DNA of 64,000 nt from contig NC_037254.1 of the NCBI RefSeq assembly GCF_000002425.4, positions 22,335,120 to 22,399,119 on the forward strand. The letters run 5' to 3'. Below are positions 34,596-45,503 of this stretch, one piece after another. Numbering within the stretch: position 1 is the first letter of the stretch; each line of letters begins with the position of its first letter. Made by a program: the position numbers and the translations under genes. The stretch is from Physcomitrium patens. Taxonomy: Eukaryota > Streptophyta > Bryopsida > Funariales > Funariaceae. A model generated the notes under the pieces. The model was not told where the DNA came from, made no database searches, and saw only the letters and a list, made by a program, of their open reading frames with translations.

Positions 34596-35018
34596 ATGGA
34601 GAGCCAACAACCAGCGGATTCAACTCAAGAACCTGCGTTTGCTGACTTACCGGATGAGACATTGCGATTGTCACAACCTTCAAGACGACGCAACCGAGAT
34701 GGAGACCCTCAAGAACGACATGTTCTTCCTCGAATAGATGGTGAGATACAACGCGTTTGGTATCACGACCTTGGAAGAGATTCTCGATGTTTGGTGATAT
34801 TATTGGAGATAGGAACGACTCCTGATGGTGTTTCAAATGTATTATTTGAAGGAAGTTATGAAGGCCTCAACAGTGATCAAATAACAGGGTGGTCTTCTCG
34901 CCCTGGAATGGGACACTATCGATGGCTAAGAGGACCCATCAACTATCTTCGAAGAGAACAAAGATCAGAGTATGTAGCAAATACAATTCGCCGCATATTA
35001 GATTTTCTCAATATATAA
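34596..35018 (+). CDS. ORF3 of Element 2, 140 aa, intact
   Basis: Same protein as at 10934-11356, differing at two residues near the C-terminus (TIRR for IIHR). It begins 95 bases after the pol stop and ends 41 bases before the LTR, the same spacing as in Element 1, and keeps its own ATG. No signal peptide, membrane span or known motif. A separate downstream ORF in sense orientation is unusual for a chromodomain element of the Tf1/Tcn1 type. How it is translated (subgenomic RNA, reinitiation) cannot be told from sequence. Confidence 0.85.
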   Translation: MESQQPADSTQEPAFADLPDETLRLSQPSRRRNRDGDPQERHVLPRIDGEIQRVWYHDLGRDSRCLVILLEIGTTPDGVSNVLFEGSYEGLNSDQITGWSSRPGMGHYRWLRGPINYLRREQRSEYVANTIRRILDFLNI

Positions 35019-35045
35019 TCACCGCTTCTCGTGGAACTCGTCCCT

Positions 35046-35055
35046 AGAAGGGGGG
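35046..35055 (+). other. Polypurine tract of Element 2
   Basis: AGAAGGGGGG followed by 'ttaa' and the 3' LTR at 35060; equivalent to 11384-11394 in Element 1. Confidence 0.85.
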
Positions 35056-35059
35056 TTAA

Positions 35060-35599
35060 TGTCACGGACATACATATAATTACCTATATGAATAGATAAA
35101 AGTATGTAAAAGTAGATAAAAGTAGGTTAATTGTGTAATATCTTCTAGAGAAACTTCTTAGAAGCTTCATAGACGCTGCTTTGACTTTATAGGAGTCTAT
35201 AGTTGACTTTTAGGTTAGAAACTTGGTCAACAAGTTAGCCATGTGCCACACATGTTGGAAGCTTAAAGAACAAGCTAACTACGTGGTCCATCCATAGAAA
35301 ACTTGCCTTGCAAGCAAAGGCATGTGGCCTAGAAAGTCAACATATATTGGAGGTCTTATAGAACATCGCCACGTGGCTTCTAGTTAGATAGTATATATAG
35401 AGGCAAGAGTGAAGCCCTCTTCACTCTTGTCAACTCCTTTCTTGCTTCTAGTCTAGTTTCAAGGGTCTCTAGTTTTCTTGTATTTTGGCAATAGCCATTC
35501 TAGTTTCTTTCTTAATATACATATTTCTATTTTGTCCTATTTCTTTTTGAGAAAAGTCTCACTTACTCTTTAGCTTTCATCAAGTTTTTGTCCTTGACA
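35060..35599 (+). repeat. Element 2 3' LTR
   Basis: 540 bp, TGTCACGG...CTTGACA, followed by the CAATA duplication. U3 and R (first ~460 bases) look identical to the 5' LTR of Element 1, including 'gagaaacttc', 'caagggtctc' and 'ccattctag' variants that its own 5' LTR lacks. U5 matches its own 5' LTR. Confidence 0.95.
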
Positions 35600-35604
35600 C
35601 AATA

Positions 35605-36480
35605 ATAGGAATAAACTTATTGCAAAGATTAGTCCAAATCAAAAAGCTCTACAGAATACGCACTAATCACAATAGTCCAATCTATAAGGAATAAAGACTA
35701 TCCTAATTTTACTTTGTTTGAGAAGTATTTTTTATAATTTTCTAATATATTTTTATATTCTCTAAATATAGAATAATAAATTTGAAGTAGAAAATATTAA
35801 TTCAATAGCATTTATTAATGCTAAATTCTTTTCAACACATATACAAATGGATCGAATTTCTCCATATACTTCTTGAAGTTGGATTAATACCCAATAAAAA
35901 AAGGTCCTATTTTCTTGTAGAAAAAATAAGCACCAATGATAAATAAAGTATTGAAACTTATCATCCCTACAATATATAATATTAGCATTCTAAATCTATT
36001 TGTTTTATATGTGCAATCTATGACAATGAAAAAATGATACATTTTTGCAAATTAAATAGAATTAAAATGTACAAAAAATAAAAAAATAATTTTATCATCC
36101 TGATTAAAATGATAAATAAAATGGTAATTAACTCTTTGTAAAGTTTCTATAAGTTATATAATAGGTGATCATCTAACGAGTGTAATATGATGTAATTTTT
36201 GTTGCTCATTGTAAATAATTTGAGGAAATACTTTGCCATTAGTATGACTTTCACATAAGGCAATAATAACATATTTTGGTAGAATACCTATAATTAGAAA
36301 TCATGAAGTTAATTCTTTTTTGGCTAGTTATAAATGGTGAGCAAATACATGGTTTAAAAATAAAAAAAAATAAAAAAAATTCCATAGTTATGAAGAATAT
36401 TTCAAACAATCAAATACTATGGAATATTATTATGCAAACGACAAGCATGCAATGCAAATAGACATCTTGCTAGATGACTT
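35605..36480 (-). pseudogene. MULE transposase fossil, N-terminal and catalytic part
   Basis: Minus-strand readings match the FAR1-like/MULE transposase family in order: an N-terminal His-rich block near 36340, 'IGILPKYVIIALCESHTNGK', 'IIYNEQQKLHHITL', 'NYHFIYHFNQDDKIIFLFF', the hallmark 'MYHFFIVIDCTYKTNRFRM' with the first catalytic Asp (36000-36060), 'LYIVGMISFNTLF', and 'EKNLALINAIELIF' (the usual TDRELALMNAIE block, with the second Asp lost). Stops and at least one frameshift. Element 2 separates it from its C-terminal part at 28385-29246; removing the element and one CAATA restores the order of family motifs. 36480-36760 may hold further N-terminal sequence. Confidence 0.8.
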
Positions 36481-36484
36481 ACAT

Positions 36485-37919
36485 TATTTCATTTGTAAAT
36501 ATGATGATTTTGATCATAGTAAACTTCTCCTTTATTACATTTGTAATCAATGCGATCTTAGTCAAAACACTATTTGCATATAACATAGCCTTAATTGTGC
36601 ATAAATTCATTAATACTACATTTTATTTTCTTATACTTTCAAAATATTCTTTAGGTGGTGTACACATATATCCCTCACTTTCCATTGTAAAATGCAAAAA
36701 AATTATAAAATATACAATTTCATCTCATATATTTATTACATACAATCTGGAAAAGAATATGTATTAGAATAAGATGAAGAAGTAAATTCAATACATACAA
36801 AATTATAAGGCAAGTAGGTGAAAAGCAATAAAAAGATGTTATTGTTAGCCATTAGAAACTATTGAGAACAATTAGAAACTACATCCAAAATGATGGTTCT
36901 ATTTATTTGAATATAGATTATGGTCTTAATGAAGAAGATGATTTGTACTATCCATGTGTGAAATTGTGATGATGGATGGATGGCTTTAGTAAAAACTTGG
37001 GTCGTTTTATTATCCTCCTACATATATATAAATTTCATTTTACAATGTATATTACTATTATATAACAATATATACTTTCATTCTTTTCTGGAGTATATTT
37101 CCTGTAATGAGTTGAGATTTTTTTAATGAAGCAGCATCCAATTTCCTAAAATCCTTGCTGATGGATCAAAATCAAAATACAACAATCTTTCTTGGTATCT
37201 GTTAAAGAATAACTATCTTAATACTATCAATACTTCAATAAATAATCAATTGTCTTTGTGTCATTTTACAATTCTAAGAATTGTTTTAACTTTTCTTACT
37301 TCTGTTAATCCTTATACTATCTATGATTAGTCTTAATAAATGAGTAATATTGTACCAACTTTATGTTTTTATATCCAGTTTGTTTCTTAAAAAATTCCAT
37401 ATCATTTATACTTAGTTTTTAATTTTGATTGTATTCTTTTCTAAATGTGTTGATTATATTATGTTTTGAAAATAAACAACTATTATATTTTTTTGCATCT
37501 AAATTATAATTATATGCATTCCTTTCATTAATGATTGCACAGTTTTTAATCTCTTAAAACTTGTTAGAATTTATTTTGAAAAAATAATTTATTCCTATAA
37601 GAATGTCTACAAAGTCTCCAACATTATGGACTTGAAACTAACTTATTGATTACTTCTGTGGCCTAGTTCCAAATTATTTTTGTTCAAGGGCATTTTTAAA
37701 ATCCACGTACAATTCATTGAGATCATAATAATATATAAAGCCAATATAATAAAAAAAAAATACAATCTATTTGTATTCTTTAAGCATTTACTTTCTCAAT
37801 TTAGCAATATTAATATAGTTTTTTTTTTTATAAGTTCTTAGTTTTAATCAAACATCCTTCTACTTGAGAGAAAAATCATCATCTATAATTTCTTTTATTT
37901 TAAATTGTTTAAAATGTAC

Positions 37920-37960
<41 letters not shown>

Positions 37961-38590
37961 TAAAAAATATCTACCATTATGATTGTGTATGTTATTAATT
38001 TGGACCCAAAGGCCTTAGATCAAATAGCAAAGCAACATTTGTACCATAAAATAACATATTTTTCTTTATTGTTATGGGTTTGATTTATTTTATTTTAATA
38101 AAAAAAATTATCACCTTAATTTCTTTAATAAAGTCTCATATTTAATTTAATCTTTATTCTGGAAATCTTTTTTTTGTAGTTGTATTTTTTTTGATGGTGC
38201 TGTGTCATATTTTAGATTTTCAATTGACTTTCTATCCTATAAATACTGATCTTAATTAGTCTAGGTAATTTAAACTACAACATTGTTGTAGTTTTTATTT
38301 TTTGTAATTTTTTTCATTGATGAAATTTTTAAAATATCATCTAAATTTTATTTAAAAATAGATCTAGTCTTTTGGTTTTGGTAGTTCAATTCCCTCTTCT
38401 TCTAAGTATTGTCAATTGCTTCAATAAAATACATTTATAAATAAATTATTGTCAAAAACTATGTCTTTAATTTTTTTAAAATAAATATTTAGATAGATTC
38501 TTCTTGTGTTATAAAATATTATATTTTCTCATAGAAAATGCATTTAATTCTTTTTGATCTTTTTTTAATAAAATTATACTATTTTTTAAA

Positions 38591-38630
<40 letters not shown>

Positions 38631-39344
38631 CCAAACCTTATTAAGTATAGTCAAGATTCTTGTTTCTATATGAATGACTAACTTCATATACATCTTTTCA
38701 ATTTGAGACTATTCTTTAAAAATTGATTCTACCTTTGAATTAAAGGTAGAATCAATTTTGTGGAATCCCATGTATAATATCATAACCATTTACTTAGAAC
38801 TTTCAATTCAGCTAATATGAACATATGTTTTAAAAAATGTTTTAGAATAGATTTACTCAAATATAAGAACTCAATAATCTATTGTGCAAGAAAGTTTTAT
38901 TTTGCATCTTTGAAACTAGTAAGAATAATTATATTTTTATTCTTATATTTGCAATAGATGTTATATGCAACTTTGATTACAATACAAGATTGAGTATTTT
39001 TCAACATACAATATCTAATCAAATTTTTTAATTTTTAATATTTTATTTCAAAATTCTATCCAAAACATAAAAATAAATATAAAAAAGAAAAGAAAAAAGA
39101 CATTATAATAAATTTAGTTAAATACTGATAATTTAGTTTTTTCATATGATAAAAAATATTTGGTGGTTATTATTTTCTTGATATTAAGAAAAAAATGAAG
39201 TTCATATTAATTTTAAATTTAAAATTTAAAAATATAAGTTTATAGTTTATTTTCAAAGGTAAATTAGTGACCTTAAGTTATGGAGCCTCTCAAGGTAAGT
39301 TCATAGTGTCTTTAATGATAAGAAAATAAGTAAGAAGCCAATAT

Positions 39345-39375
<31 letters not shown>

Positions 39376-40430
39376 AATATATTCCTTTTCTAAATAAAAG
39401 AATGACAATTATATTACCACTTATATACAACCTTATTCTTACCTTTGGAAGTAAGTTTTTTATTTTTTATATATTTACTGAGTTAAATACAAAGTTTAAT
39501 TTTTTTGCATGGCTTTAAAAAATTCAAAAATTCTAAGATATTTTAAGATAAGATTTGAAAGTATTTGATTTGAAGAAAAATGATGGCACATTAGATTTCT
39601 TAGTTTAGTGTATAATTTCTTATGTTATAAATATATTGTCAAGAATAAATTCAAGTGGTAGAAAGGTTCTTTTTTTTTGGTTTATAAATGTTGTAAGCAC
39701 CAATCATAATCTTTATTCCACTTCATTAGTAGATATTTTATGAAAAATGATAAACAAGATCATAAATTTAGAATTAGGTAATATTTTTTATTACTTTTTT
39801 TCAAAGAAATATAATTTTTTCTTTAACTAAATTTTCTCAAAATCTATGTTTTTCATGAGCTATGTTTGAATTGTTAACTCTAATTACTTCCAAAATTACA
39901 TAAAAATTCCACACTAAATATTTTTATGAAAAGATATCTTTCTTTAATCCTTTTAAAAAGGTTTAAAACTTATATCATAACCAATCTTTATTTTATTGTT
40001 GACAGATTCTATATTTTGAGAAGTACACATTAAAGTTGGATGAAAGATTCAACTAGAAACTGATGATATAGAGCTTCACTACCACAAATTACATATCATA
40101 GAATTATGTTTTGGAATTGAGTCATATTTCTAATACAAACCCGTTTGCATTTTCCATTGGCATTCACTTTTCAATCACACGCATGTACCCACCAATTTGT
40201 TGACTGGTAGTTATAGAATCAATTTTTATTCGGATGCGAGGAAGTTCCACATGCGGCCTTCCATGGAGATGAGATGAAGACAAAAGTGGAGATGTAGCTC
40301 ACAGGCCATGCTAATTATTGGAAATTATTGATGCCTTGTGGTGATGGGGGATTTGGTGTGTGGGTCCCTGTTGGTGGAACTGTGAAGATTGAAATGCATA
40401 TTATCATATTTTAACGTTATTTATAGATTG
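36485..40430. other. AT-rich intergenic sequence with microsatellites
   Basis: No gene recognised. (AT)n runs lie at about 37923-37956 and 38597-38627, and a poly(A) run at 39345-39371. 40140-40400 is noticeably richer in G and C ('cgcatgtacccaccaatttg', 'ggtgatgggggatttggtgtg') and might be a remnant of a gene or promoter, but no open frame or motif supports that. Confidence 0.6.
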
Positions 40431-40444
40431 ACTTATCACAAGTC

Positions 40445-40505
40445 TCTAGAGTACATATGTATGTGTACTCTAGAATACACATACATACATACATACATAC
40501 ATATA
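40445..40505. repeat. Short palindrome followed by (CATA)n
   Basis: TCTAGAGTACA (40445-40455) and its reverse complement (40464-40474) flank 8 bases, followed by CATA repeats to about 40502. A complementary (ATGT)n run is at 41142-41166. Confidence 0.8.
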
Positions 40506-41515
40506 CTTTTAAAATTCCCTCAGTGCATGTAACTTTTCTCAAGGTAATACATTAGTCATAATCATGCTAATTGTTATGTTGTTGAAAGACATGGCATTTG
40601 TGAAGTTTTCAAAAGACATGTGAGCTTTTGCAAAGTCAGATAAATAGAAAGATTTAAGAAAACTGTTATTTGATTCTGTACATAACATTTAATTCATTCT
40701 TAAATAGTAATATAATTATATATGATTTACAAAATAAAAAGTGTTGATATGATGCAACATCTTTAAGAAATAAAATTAAAGCATTGGAGTTGTTTTGAAA
40801 CATTGTTTTCATAGAAATGGCTGAATTAAAAGTACTTGTGTCACGACAGGAATCTAAGTGCAAAATGTTGGATCAATATATGAATTGGTCCTTGAAGCAA
40901 ATATAAGGTTCATGCACAAACAGTTTATGTTAGTTTTGTTTAATTGAAATATATCAAGAACTCTTGTTTTTGCAAGCTATTTATATTCTATGCACATTAT
41001 AAAGTACATTTATTTAATACTTAAAAAAAAAATCAAAAAAACTAATGGGATTTTTGTGTCAATGCCAATGTGTTTAAATTGAACAAGTGGACTCACATAC
41101 TTGTATTTGATTTTGCCGTAATATCCTAATCAAATAAAAAATGTATGTATGTATGTATGTATGTACCATTTCATCCATATTTCTGTAATACAACTATAGT
41201 TGTTGTAGATATCCAAAAATTATGACTTGAATGGATCAATTTTAATTTTTCATCTTTCAAACTGGAATCCACTTTGTATTTATGTTTTATGTATATTTGA
41301 TTTTTAACTTTAAAAAAGCAGAATTGATGTTGTTTGACAGACAAAATTTTGTTCTGTAAATTAATAACTTGAATTATTTCTTTCAAGCTATTAATACCTT
41401 CATCACTTATTTGAAAACAGAATCACAGTTATTGATTACTGAAATGTAAGGATAGCTTGCTAAATCTCAACAAACTAGTTTGGACATAATAAACTATGAG
41501 GGAGTGATTCAATGC

Positions 41516-41552
<37 letters not shown>

Positions 41553-42435
41553 CATTCATGTTGCAAAATATAGTACTCATATTTATGTGTAGTTTAATAT
41601 TTTACTTATTTATTTATAATATCATAGAGTTTCTGAGACAAGTCTTGGAAATTGAAATAATTTTTCATGTTGTTAACTAATAATCAATTGTAGACCAAAT
41701 GATCTACAATGTGATTTCAATGTATCATAGACTCATAATAACATAACACTTTCTAAACATGACAGAAATCCAAAGATGTTTATTCGAAAATAATTTGTTT
41801 CATGTTGACGACATTAAAAGAAAATACGAAAATCATAATAATATATATTATTATACTTGTAGCAACATAATTTATTCATCTTTATTTGGCTATTTAATGT
41901 TTGTATCTTCAGGCAATTGATATATGCATTACAACTCTAGAGCTTCAGTTTTAGGAAAGAATCATGCATGACCACAACATATACATATGTCACTTACTTC
42001 CTAGTATTACTTAAGAGGTGAAAGTCTTCTTGGATTTATTCATATACAAAAAAATATTAAGCTACAGATGAGAACAAAATATTGAATTTAACCAAAGAAT
42101 AAGAAGAAGAAGGCATTAATAATCACAAAATAATAATAATAATAATAATAATAGAAATAAGAAGCATCATGAATGCGTTGCTTGAAATCTTTGAAAGTTT
42201 CTGTTCACAAGGAGGTGCTCATATTTGAAGTAGTTCAATGGGATATGAGACATAAGGCTTTGCAAAGCATGAAATTGGTTTTGAAATGCCCCGTGCATCA
42301 CAATTCTTAAATCAAACCTTTTACTTTTGCATTGTGATTCTTGTCCATGAGTTTGTTGTGGTTGTTATTTTTGTTTTTTAAAACACTTTGTGAGTACCCA
42401 TTTCTATTTGATGAGTTGACTTTGTTTGGGTGTGT
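40506..42435. other. AT-rich intergenic sequence
   Basis: No gene recognised; the longest frames (for example 41171-41386 minus) have no motif. Microsatellites: (ATGT)n 41142-41166, (TA)n about 41518-41549, (AAT)n 42129-42152. Confidence 0.6.
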
Positions 42436-42439
42436 TTGG

Positions 42440-43320
42440 AATCAATCAAGTATTGGATGATTGGATTTTGTTTTCGGCACTAATCTTTCTGTTTGGGTTT
42501 CGAGAAACAGACTTACAGATCTTTTGAATAACTGGAAAGGATTGGAAAGCTGAGATAGAAAAGAACTAATAATGCTGAAGCAACGAAGCTGGAAAAACAA
42601 ACAAAAGAACAAACAGACAGATCCTGAATCTGCCAAGTGGAGAGGGGGAACAGAAACAAAGCTTGGCAGCATTGAATACCAAAGTGGGATCAGCGATGTG
42701 AACGAAGCAAGATGCAACTAAGAAGGAGAGATGAAAAAACTGTAAAGTGGAAGAATGTAGATTCTAGCGCAACCGAGATCCGGCGCATGTATCGACGCCC
42801 CCGCACCCCCACCGGGCAAGAAGGCCCACGAGATTCACCCCAGATTCACCCGGTCCGCGGAGCCTACGCTGATTCAGGGGCGCAGTCAATCGCATCGCTG
42901 CGGACACAGGGATCTGCGGCTCATGGACTGTAACCTTGTTCGCACCCACTTCGTCATTTGCGACCCCCAAGGCATCTTCCGCAACCACGCAACAGACTAT
43001 GGTGGCCACTGTCACCGCACAGATCTCACTCCCACCTAGTGCCCATTCTGAACCGCGCTCCGCTCGCGAGGTCATGACACCGAAGTGGAGCGTCGCGAGA
43101 GGAGATGAGGTTCGCATCCCCTCCTCCTCGTCCCCCAACCTCCGTTGATGTGGAAGTGTGGTCGCGTGGTGAAGTGTCTTCTCTCACTTTTCTAACGGTG
43201 CGGAAGCTGGAGGCAGAATGCAGAGGTTGTTGATGATGTGGTGTTTCTCCTTCGTTTGCGTTGATGCTGGTGTGAGACCGGTGGATGCGCTGTCTAGTTT
43301 GAGTGGGGTTTGTTTTGGCC

Positions 43321-43351
<31 letters not shown>

Positions 43352-43586
43352 TTTATTTCTTTAATCTAGTTGCTGAATTCAGCTTTTTGTGAGTGATGCT
43401 GTGTAGTCTGTCGGTGGTGGCTTGTGTTGAACATGTGAGTGGTGACGGAGATTGTTGAGGAACGCAGAGATGGTCTGGATTTCATGGATAGGACGGGTGT
43501 ATGGTTGGTTTACAGATCAGGTATGCTCCTGGATGTGAGAATCGGTGGATTGAGAGACAGAGATATAGAGCGAGGGGATTTGTGAG
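42440..43586 (+). promoter_or_regulatory. GC-rich upstream region of the ankyrin-like gene
   Basis: GC content rises sharply at about 42440. A (GT)n run lies at 43326-43351. Overlapping open frames on both strands (such as 42764-43138 minus) look like by-products of the composition. An upstream non-coding exon or promoter of the gene at 43587 is the simplest reading. No TATA box is obvious. Confidence 0.4.
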
Positions 43587-45503
43587 ATGAGAATGCCGAG
43601 TATAAAGATGGAAAAGAAGGTTAGCTCGGGGTTTGTGGAAGCGCTGCGGGTAGCGGAGAGAGGAGCGTCGAGGTTTGGGAACAAGGTAGACTTGGCCGGT
43701 GTTTTGGAATGGGCGGAAAAGGAGATTGAAAGCGGAAGTTTGAAGTTGCTGTGTCAAGATGCACCCGAGTGTGTAGTTAAGGACAACGAATACCAGGCGG
43801 TGTTTGATAGAGCTCAATCTCGGATGCGTGATGCAGTGGGTTTGAATCGGGTGCTTCACGGGCACGTGGTTGGCCATGCATTGGTCCGAGCTGCCGAGAG
43901 CGGCTGCTCGCATGTTGTGACGATCCTTCGGAAAGGGATGGCGGAGCTCAAGTGCTCCGTGCTCACCCCCAGGTTCCTCAACTTCGCCATGTTGACGGCC
44001 GTCGACTGTGGCCACTACGAGACTGTGAAAGAGCTGTTGCGCACGACCAACTTGTCCATGTTGGCACTGATGGGGTACGAGTTGTCCAAAGGAAAAAACG
44101 GCGGTTACTCGTATGTGCACGCTCGCTTAACCAACTCGTGGATTAAGAATTTAGCGAAGGTGAAATCTCTTCTGCCTTCGGCAACTCATGCCATGGATTC
44201 CGAGAGATTGGAGCTCCGGGCAGCGGAATCGGAGGAGGACATCGTCCACGGGGCTGTTAGGGCTTGTTATCAGACCTATTGTTTGTGGAGGTATCTGATC
44301 ATTGCCGTTTGCAACGGCCATGGGGCTGTGATTCTGGAGCTTCTTAGTAAGCGAGATGAATGCAACGCCCGACCCATTGAAAGCAAGCGGGCTCTTATGA
44401 CGGAGGACCAAACTAAATTCGCACAACTGCAAATGGTTAGCGATCAAGTAGGTGAAAAGTTGATTCATATTGCAATGAAGATTGCAGGCAAGCTGGGTCG
44501 GGATATCATACTGTTTGCACTCTACAACGCCATGCGGAAGAGCCCCGCGTTGTCTCATGAGTCAAAGGATGAGGGCAAGTTCTGGAGGTGCACCAGTCGA
44601 TCGCACTTCGGAGTCTGGGAGGTTTTCATGGAAGTGCCCGTTTTGCTCATGGAGCTCGAAACCTCATATCAGAATGCAAAGGGGTCAAAGCAGCTCATGC
44701 GACCTTATCAGTATATCAAGCCCATTATTCCGCAGATGATGAACCTCAACATCCAGATGAAGATTCTAGTTGACATCCAACCTAACTACATTGAGATGAC
44801 AGTGGGCATCAATCACTTGCGTGCAACGGTGGAGAACCAGATGTGGGAAGAGAAGAAAACTGGCCACTTCCCCACTTTCATATCACTGGCGATCACTCCT
44901 GTGACGCCCACCATGACCTCCGTTAGCATGACAGCTTCCTCGTCGAACATGGCAATGAAAGTTGGAGTTGCCGAGACAGTCCGCGTTTCAGCTCAGGCCA
45001 GATTGAAAGCTGCACCGACAGCCACTGTCGGTATACAGTTTTCCAAAGGAACCACTTCAAAAATCGACGGAAAGCCCTGGAGAATGGAGCAACTCCCTGC
45101 GTCTGGAGACCAAGGTGGCCGTTTCAATTGGCACTTGTCTAGCTGGCACGGACAAGCCTTTGATCGGTGGAACCCCATGTTGCAAGAAACGAAGAAGTCG
45201 ATATGGCAGTTTGGAAAACGGATGCCGATCAATCCGTTGGCGGTCTTGCCACTGGGTACAAACGGTGGCGTCCATTTCACGGGGGCAGAGTATGACGACA
45301 CCCTCTCTTGGAGGTTTCCGAAGGAGCTCGAGAATACAAATGCGGTTTTCAACGTTGAGGGGGTGGTCCACACTACGTTCATCACCCAAGACACGTTTTG
45401 GGAGACTCGGATGGTGCCCTTCGAGCTGCAAGTGGATCAGAAGCTGGAGCCATGTGGTGATCCTGCAGGATTGGATAAGAAGAAAAAGAAGAAGAAGAAG
45501 TAG
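43587..45503 (+). CDS. Ankyrin-like N-terminus with unrecognised C-terminal domain, 638 aa
   Basis: A single long exon with plant-like, GC-richer codon use. Residues about 95-155 contain two ankyrin-like helix pairs (GHALVRAAESGCSHVVTILR; NFAMLTAVDCGHYETVKELL), and another lies near 235-255 (YLIIAVCNGHGAVILELLSK). The repeats are divergent and lack the consensus TPLH. From about 330 to 625 there is a second region rich in beta-type sequence, with WRCTSRSHFGVWEVFMEVPV, a Met/Thr/Ser-rich stretch (TPTMTSVSMTASSSNMAMKV), a Gly/Trp-rich segment (GRFNWHLSSWHGQAFDRWNP) and DDTLSWRFPKELE. It ends in a run of eight lysines. I recognise no enzyme motif. The N-terminal part suggests protein binding. 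The first of three clustered Mets (residues 1, 3, 8) is used; any of them could be the start. The lysine tail might be a nuclear signal or a slippage product. Confidence 0.75.
   Translation: MRMPSIKMEKKVSSGFVEALRVAERGASRFGNKVDLAGVLEWAEKEIESGSLKLLCQDAPECVVKDNEYQAVFDRAQSRMRDAVGLNRVLHGHVVGHALVRAAESGCSHVVTILRKGMAELKCSVLTPRFLNFAMLTAVDCGHYETVKELLRTTNLSMLALMGYELSKGKNGGYSYVHARLTNSWIKNLAKVKSLLPSATHAMDSERLELRAAESEEDIVHGAVRACYQTYCLWRYLIIAVCNGHGAVILELLSKRDECNARPIESKRALMTEDQTKFAQLQMVSDQVGEKLIHIAMKIAGKLGRDIILFALYNAMRKSPALSHESKDEGKFWRCTSRSHFGVWEVFMEVPVLLMELETSYQNAKGSKQLMRPYQYIKPIIPQMMNLNIQMKILVDIQPNYIEMTVGINHLRATVENQMWEEKKTGHFPTFISLAITPVTPTMTSVSMTASSSNMAMKVGVAETVRVSAQARLKAAPTATVGIQFSKGTTSKIDGKPWRMEQLPASGDQGGRFNWHLSSWHGQAFDRWNPMLQETKKSIWQFGKRMPINPLAVLPLGTNGGVHFTGAEYDDTLSWRFPKELENTNAVFNVEGVVHTTFITQDTFWETRMVPFELQVDQKLEPCGDPAGLDKKKKKKKK

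Larger units (their letters stand above)
29247..35599 (+). mobile_element. Element 2: nearly intact chromovirus LTR retrotransposon
   Basis: A 6353-bp element with 540-bp LTRs and a perfect 5-bp duplication CAATA (29242-29246 and 35600-35604). Same layout as Element 1: PBS, gag, pol, ORF3, PPT. Gag and ORF3 are intact. Pol has only two nonsense codons and no frameshift. The two LTRs differ at about seven positions by eye, including a G-to-T change in the terminal TG of the 5' LTR (29248), which suggests a younger insertion than Element 1. It interrupts a MULE transposase fossil. Confidence 0.97.

Noticed and set aside
42764..43138. 124-codon minus-strand ORF and overlapping plus-strand ORFs
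   Set aside because: GC-rich composition leaves several frames open at once; no motif, no clear start context.
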